NCBI GenBank assembly: GCA_030627585.1
Contig: DAOURU010000058.1
Location: 1 to 6,804, forward strand
Direction: 5' to 3'
DNA from: Bacillota bacterium
Lineage (GTDB): Bacteria > Bacillota > DSM-12270 > Thermacetogeniales > Thermacetogeniaceae
Length of the DNA: 6,804 nt
A program made the position numbers and the translations under genes. Under the pieces are notes generated by a model. The model was not told the DNA's origin. It ran no database searches and saw nothing but the letters and a program-made list of their open reading frames with translations. Position 1 is the first letter of the stretch. Each line of letters starts with the position of its first letter. Positions 1-6,199 of the stretch are shown here, in pieces.

Positions 1-2981
1 CGCAGCGAAGTGATTATTCCCGCCAGGGTTACCTGTTCCCCATCCCTGCACTGAGCCAGTTCCGCAATATAGGAGGTGGTTCGACCCGCCAGCAGATCTT
101 GATAATCTGCCAGCGGGTGGCCGCTTACATAAAACCCGAGTACTTCCTTTTCCCGCGCCAGCAGTTCCTGAAGTGGAAATTCGGGAATTGAAGGATAGTT
201 CCGGTTGATTTTATTCCCTTGCGGCTCCTCAAGAAGGTCGAAAAGAGAGACCTGGCCGTCTGCCTGGGACTCCAGGTCGCGGCGGTTGGCCTGGGCTGTT
301 TCCATGCAGTCATCAAGAACCGCCAGCAATTGCGAGCGGTAAACATTAAGCGAGTCAAAGGCTCCGCATAAAATTAAACTCTCAATCACCCGTTTATTCA
401 CCTGGCGGAGGTCGACCCGCTGGCAGAAATCATCCAGCGAATGAAAGGGGCCGTCTCTTCGGCGGGCCTTAATGATTGCTTCTACAGCCCCCTTCCCGAC
501 ATTTTTAACTGCTGCGAGGCCGAAGCGAATCCGGTTTTCTCCGACGACTGTGAAGTTGACAAGACTCTCGTTGACATCTGGAGGAAGGATCTCAATCCTG
601 AGCCGGCGGCATTCCTGGATATAATATGAAACCTTGTCCGAATTTGCCTGGACGCTTGTCAATAAAGCAGCCATCAGGGCCACGGGGTAATGAGCCTTCA
701 GGTATGCAGTCTGGTAAGCAACCAGGGCATATGCAGCAGAATGGCTTTTATTAAAGCCGTACCCCGCAAAATGCTCCATTAAATCAAAGATCTGCCCCGC
801 CAGCTTGGTATCAACCTGGCGCGCTGCGGCTCCGGAAATGAAAGCCTCCCGCAGTCCGGCGATTACCTCGCCCTTTTTCTTTCCCATCGCCCGCCTCAAT
901 GAATCCGCCTGGGCCATAGAGAATCCGGCAAGTTCGCATGAAATCTGCATTACCTGTTCCTGGTAAAGAATCACTCCATACGTTTCACTTAAAATCGGTT
1001 CCAGCACGGGGTGAAGGTACTCGAACCCGGTTTGCCCATTTTTGCGGTTAACAAAATCTTCCACCATCCCGCTCCCTAGCGGACCAGGGCGGTAAAGGGC
1101 AACGAGAGCAATTAAATCCTCAAAACGCTCCGGCTTCATACTTTTGAGGAGATGGCGCATCCCGGTGCTTTCCAACTGAAAGACTCCTACCGTTTCGCCC
1201 AATGCTAAAAGACGGTAAGTCGCCTCGTCGTCTAACGGGAATTTATCCGGATCAAGCTGGATTTTTTCCATCTCTGCAACTATCTTCAGCGCATTATCAA
1301 TTACGGTGAGGGTGCGGAGACCGAGCAGATCCATTTTCAAGAGACCGATTTCTTCCACGACCTCTTTCGGAAACTGCGTCGTCACGGTATCGCCGGTTCG
1401 CTGCAAAGGAAGATAATTGATCAGCGCTTCTTTTGAAATAACGATCCCGGCGGCATGGGTGGAGGCGTGGCGCGGCATGCCCTCGATCGCCCGCGCGAGA
1501 TCAATAAGGTTTCGGATCTCCGGATCCTCTTCGTAAAGTTGCCGGAGTTCAGGCGAGGCTTGCAGCGCCTTTTCCAGCGTGACTCCCAGCTCTTCAGGAA
1601 CAAGTTTCGCGATGCGGTCAACCTCCGCAAGAGGAAGGTTCAGCACCCGCCCCACATCTCGAATGGCGCCCCGCGCCATCATTGTTCCAAAAGTAATGAT
1701 TTGAGCAACGCGCTCGGACCCGTACTTCTCCCTAACATAATCAATAACTTCATCCCGCCGTTCGAAGCAAAAGTCGATGTCGATATCGGGCATGGTAACC
1801 CGGTCCGGGTTGAGAAATCGCTCAAAAAGAAGGCCGTATCTTAGAGGATCGATGTTCGTGATCCCGAGGGCATACGCCACCAGGGATCCTGCCGCCGAAC
1901 CTCGCCCCGGCCCTACGATAATCCCCTTTTGCCGCGCCCAGTTCACAAAATCCTGGACAATTAAAAAGTAACCGGCAAAGCCCATTTTGCAAATTACCTG
2001 GAGTTCATATTCCAGTCGTTCCCGCGCAGGAGAAGGAATTTCCCCCTTGTAGCGAAGGTTTAAACCATCCCAGCAAAGCTTTTGTAAGTAAGAGTCCAAA
2101 TCATGCGCTTCAGGCACCCGGTATTCAGGGAGATGCATCTGGTTAAAATCAAAGTCTACCCGGCAGCGTTCGGCAATCTCCCTGGTGCGCCTGATTGCTT
2201 CCATATCTTCAGGAAAAAGAGCCGCCATTTCCGCTCCGGATTTCAGATAAAACTCCTGGCTGGCAAATGCTAAGCGGTTTTCATCTTGAAGCGTTTTTCC
2301 GGTTTGGATACACAAAAGAATATCATGTACTTTCGCGTCTTCTTTTCGAATGTAGTGCGCGTCGTTAGTGACAACTAAGGGAATTCCCGAGAAACGGGAA
2401 ATTTCTCTTAATCCGGCATTAACCCGCTGCTGTTCCGGCATCTGGTGGTCCATTAGTTCCAGGAAAAAATTATCAGGGCCGAAGATCTCCCTGTAAGCTT
2501 GGGCGGCTTCATATGCCTTTTCTTCCTCTCCCGAGAGAAGCAAGGCCGGTATTTCTCCAGCCAGGCAGGCGCTTAAAGCGATTAAACCCTTGCTGTGCCT
2601 GACCAGCAGTTCCCGATCCACGCGGGGTTTATAGTAAAAACCTTCGAGATAAGCGGCGGATACCAAAGCCAAAAGATTTTTATAGCCTGTTTCGTTTTCC
2701 GCAAGGAGAGTCAGATGGTACTGGGAGTCGTCAACATGGGGCACCCGGTCGAAGCGCGACCTTGTTGCTACATAAACTTCGCAACCCAAAACCGGATGGA
2801 TTCCACGCTCTTTTGCCAACCGGTAAAAGTCAACCACGCCATACATGGCGCCGTGGTCCGTGAGGGCAAGGGCGGGCATTTCCATCTCTGCCGCGGTTTT
2901 AACCAGGTCTTTAAGGCGTGCCGCGCCGTCCAGCAAACTGTATTCACTATGGACATGAAGGTGCACAAAATCAACAGCCAT
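1..2981 (-). CDS. dnaE: DNA polymerase III alpha subunit, DnaE type (3' end cut by window)
   Basis: Replicative C-family DNA polymerase that extends DNA in the chromosomal replisome. The reading frame is open for 993 codons and leaves the window inside the C-terminal OB-fold (a V-T-L-A-G-I-I-T-S-L strand), so roughly 130-170 residues are missing compared with the usual ~1,150. Domains seen: an N-terminal PHP domain (about 5-230) with H9/H11, D42-H43, E68, H89, C139 and D207/H209; the palm with PGRGSAAGSL near 358-367; PDIDIDF at 398-404, giving catalytic D401 and D403; KMDLLGLRTLT with the third catalytic aspartate D551; tandem helix-hairpin-helix near 820-880; and a clamp-binding QVSLF at 910-914. 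No intein interrupts the visible part. The ATG at 2981 is chosen because the protein begins at the conserved F-V-H-L-H-V-H motif and GAGG sits 8 bases upstream. It follows the HAD phosphatase gene by 63 bases and could share its transcript. Function is certain; whether it is the main replicase or works beside PolC, as in many Firmicutes, cannot be told here. Confidence 0.97.
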   Translation of the reverse strand, partial: MAVDFVHLHVHSEYSLLDGAARLKDLVKTAAEMEMPALALTDHGAMYGVVDFYRLAKERGIHPVLGCEVYVATRSRFDRVPHVDDSQYHLTLLAENETGYKNLLALVSAAYLEGFYYKPRVDRELLVRHSKGLIALSACLAGEIPALLLSGEEEKAYEAAQAYREIFGPDNFFLELMDHQMPEQQRVNAGLREISRFSGIPLVVTNDAHYIRKEDAKVHDILLCIQTGKTLQDENRLAFASQEFYLKSGAEMAALFPEDMEAIRRTREIAERCRVDFDFNQMHLPEYRVPEAHDLDSYLQKLCWDGLNLRYKGEIPSPARERLEYELQVICKMGFAGYFLIVQDFVNWARQKGIIVGPGRGSAAGSLVAYALGITNIDPLRYGLLFERFLNPDRVTMPDIDIDFCFERRDEVIDYVREKYGSERVAQIITFGTMMARGAIRDVGRVLNLPLAEVDRIAKLVPEELGVTLEKALQASPELRQLYEEDPEIRNLIDLARAIEGMPRHASTHAAGIVISKEALINYLPLQRTGDTVTTQFPKEVVEEIGLLKMDLLGLRTLTVIDNALKIVAEMEKIQLDPDKFPLDDEATYRLLALGETVGVFQLESTGMRHLLKSMKPERFEDLIALVALYRPGPLGSGMVEDFVNRKNGQTGFEYLHPVLEPILSETYGVILYQEQVMQISCELAGFSMAQADSLRRAMGKKKGEVIAGLREAFISGAAARQVDTKLAGQIFDLMEHFAGYGFNKSHSAAYALVAYQTAYLKAHYPVALMAALLTSVQANSDKVSYYIQECRRLRIEILPPDVNESLVNFTVVGENRIRFGLAAVKNVGKGAVEAIIKARRRDGPFHSLDDFCQRVDLRQVNKRVIESLILCGAFDSLNVYRSQLLAVLDDCMETAQANRRDLESQADGQVSLFDLLEEPQGNKINRNYPSIPEFPLQELLAREKEVLGFYVSGHPLADYQDLLAGRTTSYIAELAQCRDGEQVTLAGIITSL

Positions 2982-3044
2982 CGTACCTACCTCTCATCTA
3001 TCATCTTCTTAGCTTAATTCAGTTTTGGAAGGCAAATGCTCAAT

Positions 3045-3749
3045 TTACAAACTTCTCAAAAAAGAAACCAGGTCGCCGAAAGAACCCCGGTAATCGGTCT
3101 CGATGGGCAGCTTCCGCGCGTTCAAGAGCCAATCATCGACCAGAAAAGTCCTGATCCCGAGCGTCCCGGCAATCAGATCTTCCTCGACATCGTTCCCGAT
3201 CATTAAGCAGTCTTGAGGCTTGACGCCCAGATAACTGATTACCTCTTCGTAATACTCTACTCTGGGCTTGCAGAAGTGACTGTTTTCATAAGTCGTCACG
3301 AGGGCATACGGGAGGTCGCCGATCTCGACCCAGTTCAAACGCTCCTGGATTGCCCTTTCCGGAAAGACAGGGTTTGTGGCAATCACGATCTGAAATCCCT
3401 TTTCGAAAAGAGAGTTCATTAAAGGACGTGCAAGAGGGTTGGGCTGAATGCAATCTTTCAGGGCCGCAAAATCGCAGGCGTAAAATTCGTCAAACATCGA
3501 AACAAGAACCTCGGCAGGAAGGCTGACGCGGGGAAGAAAATGAGACCAAAAAACCTCTTTGTTCGTCTTCTCAGGGTCGGTATTGTTAACCATGGCCATT
3601 GTCCCGTCGAGAATATTGTGGATCAGCTTCTCGGGGTAAATGAGGTGGGCAAACTTCCGGGCCACGGCCCGGAAGTATTCCTTCATAAAGGTCTCCATGT
3701 TCATCGGCACGAGAGTTCCGTCTAAATCAAAAAGCAGGGCCTGAAACAC
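3045..3749 (-). CDS. HAD-superfamily hydrolase (subfamily I phosphatase, phosphoglycolate-phosphatase-like)
   Basis: A 234-residue cytoplasmic protein with all four HAD motifs. Motif I is F-D-L-D-G-T-L (nucleophile D8, acid/base D10), motif II is I-V-I-A-T-N-P (T125), motif III is the lysine in C-K-P (K161), and motif IV is M-I-G-N-D-V-E-E-D-L (D187, D191). The mostly helical segment between motifs I and II (about 18-105) fits a C1 cap, which points to a small phosphorylated metabolite as substrate. The substrate cannot be named from sequence. The GTG at 3749 is chosen because GGGAGGG (3756-3762) lies 6 bases upstream and the protein then starts directly at the HAD core. An in-frame ATG at 3806 would add 19 residues ahead of the fold and lacks a comparable binding site. 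dnaE begins 63 bases downstream with no clear terminator between, so co-transcription is plausible. Family assignment is firm; biological role is unknown. Confidence 0.93.
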   Translation of the reverse strand: MFQALLFDLDGTLVPMNMETFMKEYFRAVARKFAHLIYPEKLIHNILDGTMAMVNNTDPEKTNKEVFWSHFLPRVSLPAEVLVSMFDEFYACDFAALKDCIQPNPLARPLMNSLFEKGFQIVIATNPVFPERAIQERLNWVEIGDLPYALVTTYENSHFCKPRVEYYEEVISYLGVKPQDCLMIGNDVEEDLIAGTLGIRTFLVDDWLLNARKLPIETDYRGSFGDLVSFLRSL

Positions 3750-3755
3750 AGTGTT

Positions 3756-3762
3756 CCCTCCC
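3756..3762 (-). promoter_or_regulatory. Ribosome binding site of the HAD phosphatase gene
   Basis: GGGAGGG on the minus strand, 6 bases from the GTG at 3749. It decides the start: the alternative ATG at 3806 lies upstream of this site and would place it inside the coding region. Confidence 0.75.
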
Positions 3763-3796
3763 GGGATTCTCTTCTTGTGATTTTCTATTTTGGAAT

Positions 3797-3825
3797 AGTC
3801 TAACACACCCTACCAGCTTATACAA
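3797..3825 (-). promoter_or_regulatory. Candidate promoter for the HAD phosphatase / dnaE unit
   Basis: Minus strand TTGTAT (3825-3820), a 17-base spacer, and TAGACT (3802-3797) preceded by an extended -10 TG (TGTTAGACT). The -35 matches consensus poorly (3 of 6) and the -10 moderately (4 of 6), but spacing and the extended -10 are right and it lies about 50 bases before the start. A competing site is the TATAAT on the minus strand at 3864-3859, which has a perfect -10 but no good -35. Confidence 0.35.
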
Positions 3826-3944
3826 GCTACCTGCTGCATATAAAAAAATACGGCCGGGATTATAATGCCAGCCGAATAATAAAGCCAGTCTCTTTCCAAA
3901 GCAAACCGTACCTAACTAAGCAGCTTACTTTCCAACCACTCTAT

Positions 3945-4052
3945 TTAGCTGCCCGGGCAAAAAGAACGGGCACATCGATAGAAGGCCCCGGCTCCCACGT
4001 CCTGGCGTCCGGAGGCGGCCTGCACGGGAGCGTTGCTTGTCCCTGCTGGCAC
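3945..4052 (-). CDS. Possible 35-residue small protein (weak)
   Basis: A short open frame starting at GTG 4052, with GGGAGG (4064-4059) 6 bases upstream; two ATG codons directly before it (4058 and 4055) are in the same frame but too close to the binding site. The product would start M-P-A-G-T-S-N-A-P and end C-A-R-S-F-C-P-G-S, with two cysteines five apart near the C-terminus, no transmembrane segment and no family I recognise. In favour are a well-placed binding site and a local GC-rich composition unlike the AT-rich flanks. Against are its length and the two hairpins within it, which suit a structured RNA leader equally well. It could be a leader peptide, a small stand-alone protein, or chance. 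Confidence 0.2.
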   Translation of the reverse strand: MPAGTSNAPVQAASGRQDVGAGAFYRCARSFCPGS

Positions 4053-4268
4053 CATCATCCTCCCATTAAAACAAGGTTTTCCTCCTAAGTAATAATTGCT
4101 ATAAATACAAAAAAGCACCCAGCACGAATGACATAAGCAATTTTAAGCTCCTATCAGGCAACAGGGTTTTGGGGTTTGGTGTGTTTTCCTTCAAGATGCG
4201 AGCACAAGAGGAGAGGAAACAGGAGGGTGATGCTTAAAACAGCCAGATAAAAAGGCTAAAAAATAAAA

Positions 4269-4346
4269 TGGTCGGGATGACTGGATTTGAACCAGCGACC
4301 TCACGGTCCCGAACCGTGCGCTCTAGCCAAGCTGAGCTACATCCCG
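4269..4346 (-). tRNA. tRNA-Pro(CGG)
   Basis: A complete 78-base cloverleaf. The acceptor stem CGGGATG pairs with CATCCCG, followed by discriminator A and an encoded CCA (4271-4269). The D arm is GCTC/GAGC with GG in the loop. The anticodon arm is CACGG/CCGTG around the loop TTCGGGA, giving anticodon CGG, which reads the proline codon CCG. The T arm is GCTGG/CCAGT with the loop TTCAAAT. The C1-G72 pair, A73 and G37 are all typical of bacterial proline tRNAs. It has its own promoter just upstream. A T-rich run (TTTTATTTTTT) follows the CCA directly, with a weak AGCC/GGCT hairpin at 4257-4241, so termination or 3' trimming probably occurs there. Confidence 0.97.
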
Positions 4347-4366
4347 ACTCCAGCAACTGCAACTTT

Positions 4367-4395
4367 ATTTTATCCTTTTTCCCTCCCTCCGTCAA
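4367..4395 (-). promoter_or_regulatory. Sigma-A promoter of tRNA-Pro
   Basis: Minus strand TTGACG (4395-4390), exactly 17 bases, then TAAAAT (4372-4367). Each hexamer matches consensus at 5 of 6 positions. The -10 ends 20 bases before the first tRNA base, which leaves a short 5' leader for RNase P to remove. This is the strongest promoter in the window. Confidence 0.88.
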
Positions 4396-4477
4396 GAATG
4401 CAACTTGCTCCGCCACTTCTTCTCTCCCTTGCCTTTCGGCTTATTCGAGCTTATCAAATTATTGCTCCAATGATGAG

Positions 4478-4505
4478 AAAAAGGAGTAACTTCTTGGGGT
4501 TACTC
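4478..4505 (-). terminator. Intrinsic terminator after the ATPase-uppP operon
   Basis: On the minus strand, GAGTAAC and GTTACTC form a perfect 7-bp stem (4505-4499 with 4490-4484) around an 8-base loop, followed after one C by five T residues (4482-4478). It lies about 205 bases after the uppP stop and about 80 bases before the tRNA promoter, so it should close the upstream transcript and insulate the tRNA. The stem is only moderately GC-rich. Confidence 0.7.
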
Positions 4506-4710
4506 ATAGCACTTTCCTTCTTTCTTAAATCGGTTTGCCGGGGATTAACGGCTCTCCGGCGGGCCGGAAGATTTGAGGAAACTTCTTCCCCGTAAACTAA
4601 GAAGCGCCTCCTGAAGCAAGAATCGATTTACCGCCTTTGTCTGAGAAGCCACGCAGCAAACATCGGCTCTACAAAACGGTACTCTCCCCCTTCCTGTTTT
4701 GGACTGTTTT
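4506..4710. other. 3' untranslated stretch downstream of uppP
   Basis: About 205 bases between the uppP stop and the terminator. No credible gene is seen. It contains a short inverted repeat, TCCGG-CGGG-CCGGA, at about 4551-4564 that is not followed by a T-run, and an isolated AGGAGG on the minus strand without a usable start. An unusually long 3' UTR or a decayed gene are both possible. Confidence 0.5.
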
Positions 4711-5517
4711 CTACGCAAACGGCTGCCAGCCGCGCAGCAAGACCACGAGAAAAACCAGGGCGCCGAGCAGAAAACGGTACCAGACAAAGAGAAGGTAATC
4801 CCTGGTCTTGACGTAGCGGAGCAGAAAACCGATGCCCACAATCCCGGTAACGATAGAAACGAAAACACCCACGAAGAAGGAGAGGTCAACCATTTCCGGA
4901 TGTGCTGCCAAATCCGGGACTTTCAGCGCTCCTGCCCCGAAAATGATCGGGACTGAAAGGAGAAATGAAAAACGCGCCGCTCCCTCTCTTGTCAACCCGG
5001 TGAAAAGACCGGCGGTCATCGTGATCCCGGAACGGGAAACACCGGGGATAATTGCCAGCGCTTGGGACAACCCGATAATCAAGCTTTGCCAAAATCCGAT
5101 CCTGTCTATTCCAAATTTTTTTGCTCCTTTGCGGTCGGCCCAGTATAAAATCAAGCCCAAGAAAATCAACATCGCTCCGACAAGCACCGGCGTTCGGAAA
5201 ACAGTCTCGGCCCAGCTTTCGAGCAGGTATCCGAAGACAGCCCCCGGGAGGGAAGCCAGGACGAGATACCAGAAAAGGCGGCCCTCTAAAGTATGAGACC
5301 CTTTGACCGCTCCCAGCAAAAGGTTCAACCAATCCCGCCAAAAATAGGCAACAACGGCCACAAGCGTTCCCAAATGAAGGGCCACGTCAACAGCAAGCCC
5401 CTGGTAGGTCCAATGAAAAAACCAGGGGATCAGCACCAGGTGCGCCGAACTGGAAATAGGCAAAAACTCGCCCAGCCCCTGCACCAATCCCAGAATAACT
5501 GCCTGCCAAATCGTCAC
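4711..5517 (-). CDS. uppP: Undecaprenyl-diphosphatase (BacA/UppP family)
   Basis: Integral membrane phosphatase that converts undecaprenyl diphosphate to undecaprenyl phosphate, renewing the lipid carrier for peptidoglycan and other wall polymers; extra copies are known to confer bacitracin resistance. The 268-residue length is normal for the family. The first signature is Q13-G-L-G-E17-F-L-P-I-S-S-S-A-H26; E17 corresponds to the second catalytic glutamate of the E. coli enzyme, and Q13 stands where E. coli has its first glutamate, a common variant. The second signature is P158-G-V-S-R162-S-G. Several hydrophobic segments fit the expected multi-pass membrane topology. The start is GTG at 5517, with AAGGAGG (5531-5525) 7 bases upstream. 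It begins 28 bases after the split-ATPase gene ends, with no room for a promoter of normal size outside coding sequence, so it probably rides on that transcript, which ends at the terminator near 4478-4505. Confidence 0.97.
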   Translation of the reverse strand: MTIWQAVILGLVQGLGEFLPISSSAHLVLIPWFFHWTYQGLAVDVALHLGTLVAVVAYFWRDWLNLLLGAVKGSHTLEGRLFWYLVLASLPGAVFGYLLESWAETVFRTPVLVGAMLIFLGLILYWADRKGAKKFGIDRIGFWQSLIIGLSQALAIIPGVSRSGITMTAGLFTGLTREGAARFSFLLSVPIIFGAGALKVPDLAAHPEMVDLSFFVGVFVSIVTGIVGIGFLLRYVKTRDYLLFVWYRFLLGALVFLVVLLRGWQPFA

Positions 5518-5524
5518 TGCAAAA

Positions 5525-5531
5525 CCTCCTT
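5525..5531 (-). promoter_or_regulatory. Strong ribosome binding site of uppP
   Basis: AAGGAGG on the minus strand, 7 bases before a GTG start. It fixes the start of uppP within the 28-base gap to the preceding gene. Confidence 0.85.
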
Positions 5532-5545
5532 AAGGTTGTCGGCTT

Positions 5546-6199
5546 TCAACGAATGCGCCGCGCGCTGCTTTTCCCGTGCTGCATTTCAACTAAATAAGCA
5601 AGATCGGCTGAGTCCGCCAGGTGCTGGTTGTGGGAAACCATGATGATCTGGCGCCCGAGACTCTGGCTGAAGCTTTTTAAAAACCGGGCAACTTGAGGTG
5701 AAAACTCCTCAGAAACATGCTTTGCAGGTTCGTCAAGGATGACGGGGCCTCCTACCGGAGGCCGGAAAGCGTGGAGAAGAGCCAGGCGCAAGGCAAGGGA
5801 AATAACATCAACAACCCCGCCCCCCCGCGCATCCTGGGGAGTTGTTTCAACCTTGAAATCACCGCCGTATGTGGAGCAAACGTAAAACTCCGCATCGGGC
5901 CGCTCTCTCTTTTCTTCTATCGCTACTTTAAATTCCAGATCCCCTCCAAAAACAAACTGCAGGGCCTGTGTGACAAGAAACTCTACCTGGCGGCGCCCCT
6001 GTTCCCGGGCGTGCTTTGCCGCCTCTAAAAGCAAAAGACGCACCTTTTCGAGACATTCGATTTCATCCCGGAGCTCTGCGAGGCGCTTTTCTTGCGCCTC
6101 TTTTTCCTGAAGAAGCCTGGATTGTTCTCCCCGCTGCCGGTGGTAAATGGCGTTGGTCTGATCAAGTAACTTCTTGAGGGAAATAAGCGTCTGGTTCAC
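5546..6199 (-). CDS. C-terminal half of a Rad50/SbcC-like ATPase as a separate protein
   Basis: A 217-residue protein. Residues 1 to about 75 are charged and heptad-rich, predicted coiled coil. The remainder is the C-terminal lobe of an ABC/SMC-type ATPase head: a signature-like region R125-G-G-G-V-V-D131 followed by a hydrophobic helix (I-S-L-A-L-R-L-A-L-L), Walker B V153-I-L-D156-E157-P, and an H-loop V188-S-H190. There is no Walker A, so it cannot be a complete ATPase and must pair with an N-terminal lobe, presumably on the gene that enters the window at the right edge. The signature lacks the usual LSGG(E/Q): glycine stands where serine is expected. The start is GTG at 6199, immediately after the preceding TGA and in the same frame, with AAGGAG (6214-6209) 9 bases upstream inside the preceding gene. 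The likely role is DNA-end processing or recombination repair, by family resemblance to Rad50-like proteins; RecF/RecN-type relatives are possible. The fold is clear, the precise role is not. Confidence 0.82.
   Translation of the reverse strand: MNQTLISLKKLLDQTNAIYHRQRGEQSRLLQEKEAQEKRLAELRDEIECLEKVRLLLLEAAKHAREQGRRQVEFLVTQALQFVFGGDLEFKVAIEEKRERPDAEFYVCSTYGGDFKVETTPQDARGGGVVDVISLALRLALLHAFRPPVGGPVILDEPAKHVSEEFSPQVARFLKSFSQSLGRQIIMVSHNQHLADSADLAYLVEMQHGKSSARRIR

Larger units (their letters stand above)
3750..4268. other. Gene-poor spacer between tRNA-Pro and the HAD phosphatase gene
   Basis: About 520 bases with no convincing protein gene on either strand. It is AT-rich at both ends and holds: the candidate promoters near 3797-3866; a GC-rich patch at about 3945-4060 with two minus-strand hairpins (GCTCCCGTG at 4031-4023 pairing with 3999-3991, including two G-T pairs; TGCCCG at 3972-3967 pairing with CGGGCA at 3955-3950) that also carries a possible 35-codon ORF; an AGGAGG at 4086-4081 with no useful ORF behind it (TTG, TTT, then stop); and a plus-strand G-rich run at 4164-4179. 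I could not match any riboswitch or housekeeping RNA I know: there is no T-box AGGGTGG core and no SRP RNA tetraloop region. Confidence 0.6.

Noticed and set aside
1..2981. An intein in dnaE
   Set aside because: Inteins are known in dnaE genes, but the visible reading frame passes through all polymerase motifs at normal spacing (D401, D403, D551) with no insertion.
1421..3154. ORFs in other frames across dnaE
   Set aside because: They are low-complexity, arginine- or proline-rich shadows overlapping an intact polymerase with all catalytic motifs.
3750..3806. N-terminal extension of the HAD phosphatase from ATG 3806
   Set aside because: It would add 19 residues ahead of the conserved HAD core and bury the strong GGGAGGG site within the coding region; the GTG at 3749 fits better.
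4241..4268. A strong intrinsic terminator directly after tRNA-Pro
   Set aside because: There is a T-rich run after CCA and an AGCC/GGCT pairing, but the stem is only 4 bp and the T-run precedes it, so it does not meet a normal terminator pattern.
3750..4268. A riboswitch, T-box, SRP RNA or CRISPR array in the spacer
   Set aside because: None of the conserved cores I know for these elements is present and there is no direct repeat with regular spacing.
4261..4346. tRNA-Pro 3' end as an integration (att) site for a mobile element
   Set aside because: No integrase, no second copy of the tRNA 3' end and no phage or plasmid gene is visible in the window.
4699..5643. Plus-strand ORFs opposite uppP and the ATPase gene
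   Set aside because: They are antisense shadows of well-supported minus-strand genes, with no family resemblance or binding sites of their own.
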